The position numbers and the translations under genes are program-made. Positions 63,660 to 64,000 of a stretch of DNA of 64,000 bases are shown piece after piece. The stretch covers positions 4,685,001-4,749,000 of the forward strand of contig CM074758.1 of NCBI GenBank assembly GCA_037355855.1. The letters run 5' to 3'. Numbering within the stretch: the stretch's first letter is position 1; the number at the start of each line of letters is the position of its first letter. A model generated the notes under the pieces. The model did no database searches, had not been told where the DNA came from, and saw only the letters and a program-made list of their open reading frames with translations. Source of the stretch: Pseudo-nitzschia pungens (lineage: Eukaryota; Bacillariophyta; Bacillariophyceae; Bacillariales; Bacillariaceae).

Positions 63660-63835
63660 CCCCCCTGTATTATCGACGCGTTGGTTGCTGCTTGCTGTCC
63701 CCCCCTGTTTTATCGACGCGTTGCTGCTTGCTGCTGCTTGCTGTCCCCCCTGTATTATCGACGCGTTGCTGCTTGCTGTCCCCCCTGTATTATCGACGCG
63801 TTGCTCCTGCTTGCTTTCCCCCCAACGTCGATTGA
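63660..63835 (-). repeat. G-tract minisatellite, locus 3 (inverted)
   Basis: Four units of CCCCCCTGTATTATCGACGC plus GTTGCTGCTTGCTGT, the reverse complement of the 25.4- and 33.4-kb arrays. Confidence 0.85.
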
Positions 63836-64000
63836 TAGAAGCAGCAGCAGCAGGAAGGTTTATGTGTTTCTTTTCTTTTGGTCTCTGCTTGGGAAAAAGT
63901 GTTTTTTTTTTAAAAATTTTTTTATCTCATAAGAAGTTTCTTTCTTAATACAACATAAGAAGTTTGTTTCTATGGTAAGCACCTCTGCTGCGAGCACGTT
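63836..64000. other. right edge, AT-rich non-coding
   Basis: Homopolymer T and A runs and CATAAGAAGTTT repeated. Nothing assignable. Confidence 0.3.

Overview
The window is nuclear DNA of a eukaryotic alga, most probably a pennate diatom. The evidence is a Copia retrotransposon with a DSHAD-type protease and a chromodomain-like block before the reverse transcriptase, as in diatom CoDi-type elements; secreted or surface proteins with P/T/K-rich tails; a fasciclin gene and a trypsin fragment of the type common in diatoms; and gene-poor, repeat-rich spacing. No rRNA, tRNA, CRISPR or operon structure was seen. The species cannot be read from the sequence.

Only two host genes look intact: a secreted, probably membrane-anchored protein (2141-2932) and a Golgi-type type II membrane protein with a glycosyltransferase-like DDD motif (41043-42095). 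Others are damaged: a trypsin C-terminal half (3283-3732), a DUF6818-like gene with one nonsense codon (4606-5213), a fasciclin gene with a 1-nt deletion and one TAG (11466-12760), and a possible DGAT2-like fragment (25605-26020).

Most of the rest is mobile DNA. (1) A DD34E Tc1/IS630-like transposase at the left edge shares its terminal inverted repeat (TIR) with a deleted copy at 28.8-29.8 kb and with at least four small MITEs. (2) A minus-strand Copia element (13127-19747) has 72-bp LTRs, a Met half-tRNA type primer site and two shuffled pieces of its own gag. (3) A gag-only LTR element (42675-50490, 5-bp TSD) contains a nested DNA transposon (45733-49339) whose antisense 902-aa ORF is a DUF7869-like candidate transposase. 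(4) A very young Copia element (52101-62145, 914-bp LTRs, no differences seen, 4-bp TSD) sits 6 bp from the end of a hAT-type MITE, which itself has an 8-bp TSD. (5) There are solo LTRs at 8063-9127 and 23186-23542, a gag remnant at 9168-10929, and LTR fragments at 32.9, 42.2 and 63.2 kb.

Tandem repeats fill the spaces: a dispersed ~147-155-bp family at five loci, separate ~150-bp and ~181-bp arrays, a ~40-bp GATCGATT array, a 22-bp array and a G-tract minisatellite at three loci. Several transposons landed inside these repeats, so the empty target sites can still be read from neighbouring repeat copies. The layout is a nested graveyard of mobile elements in satellite-rich DNA with a few host genes between.
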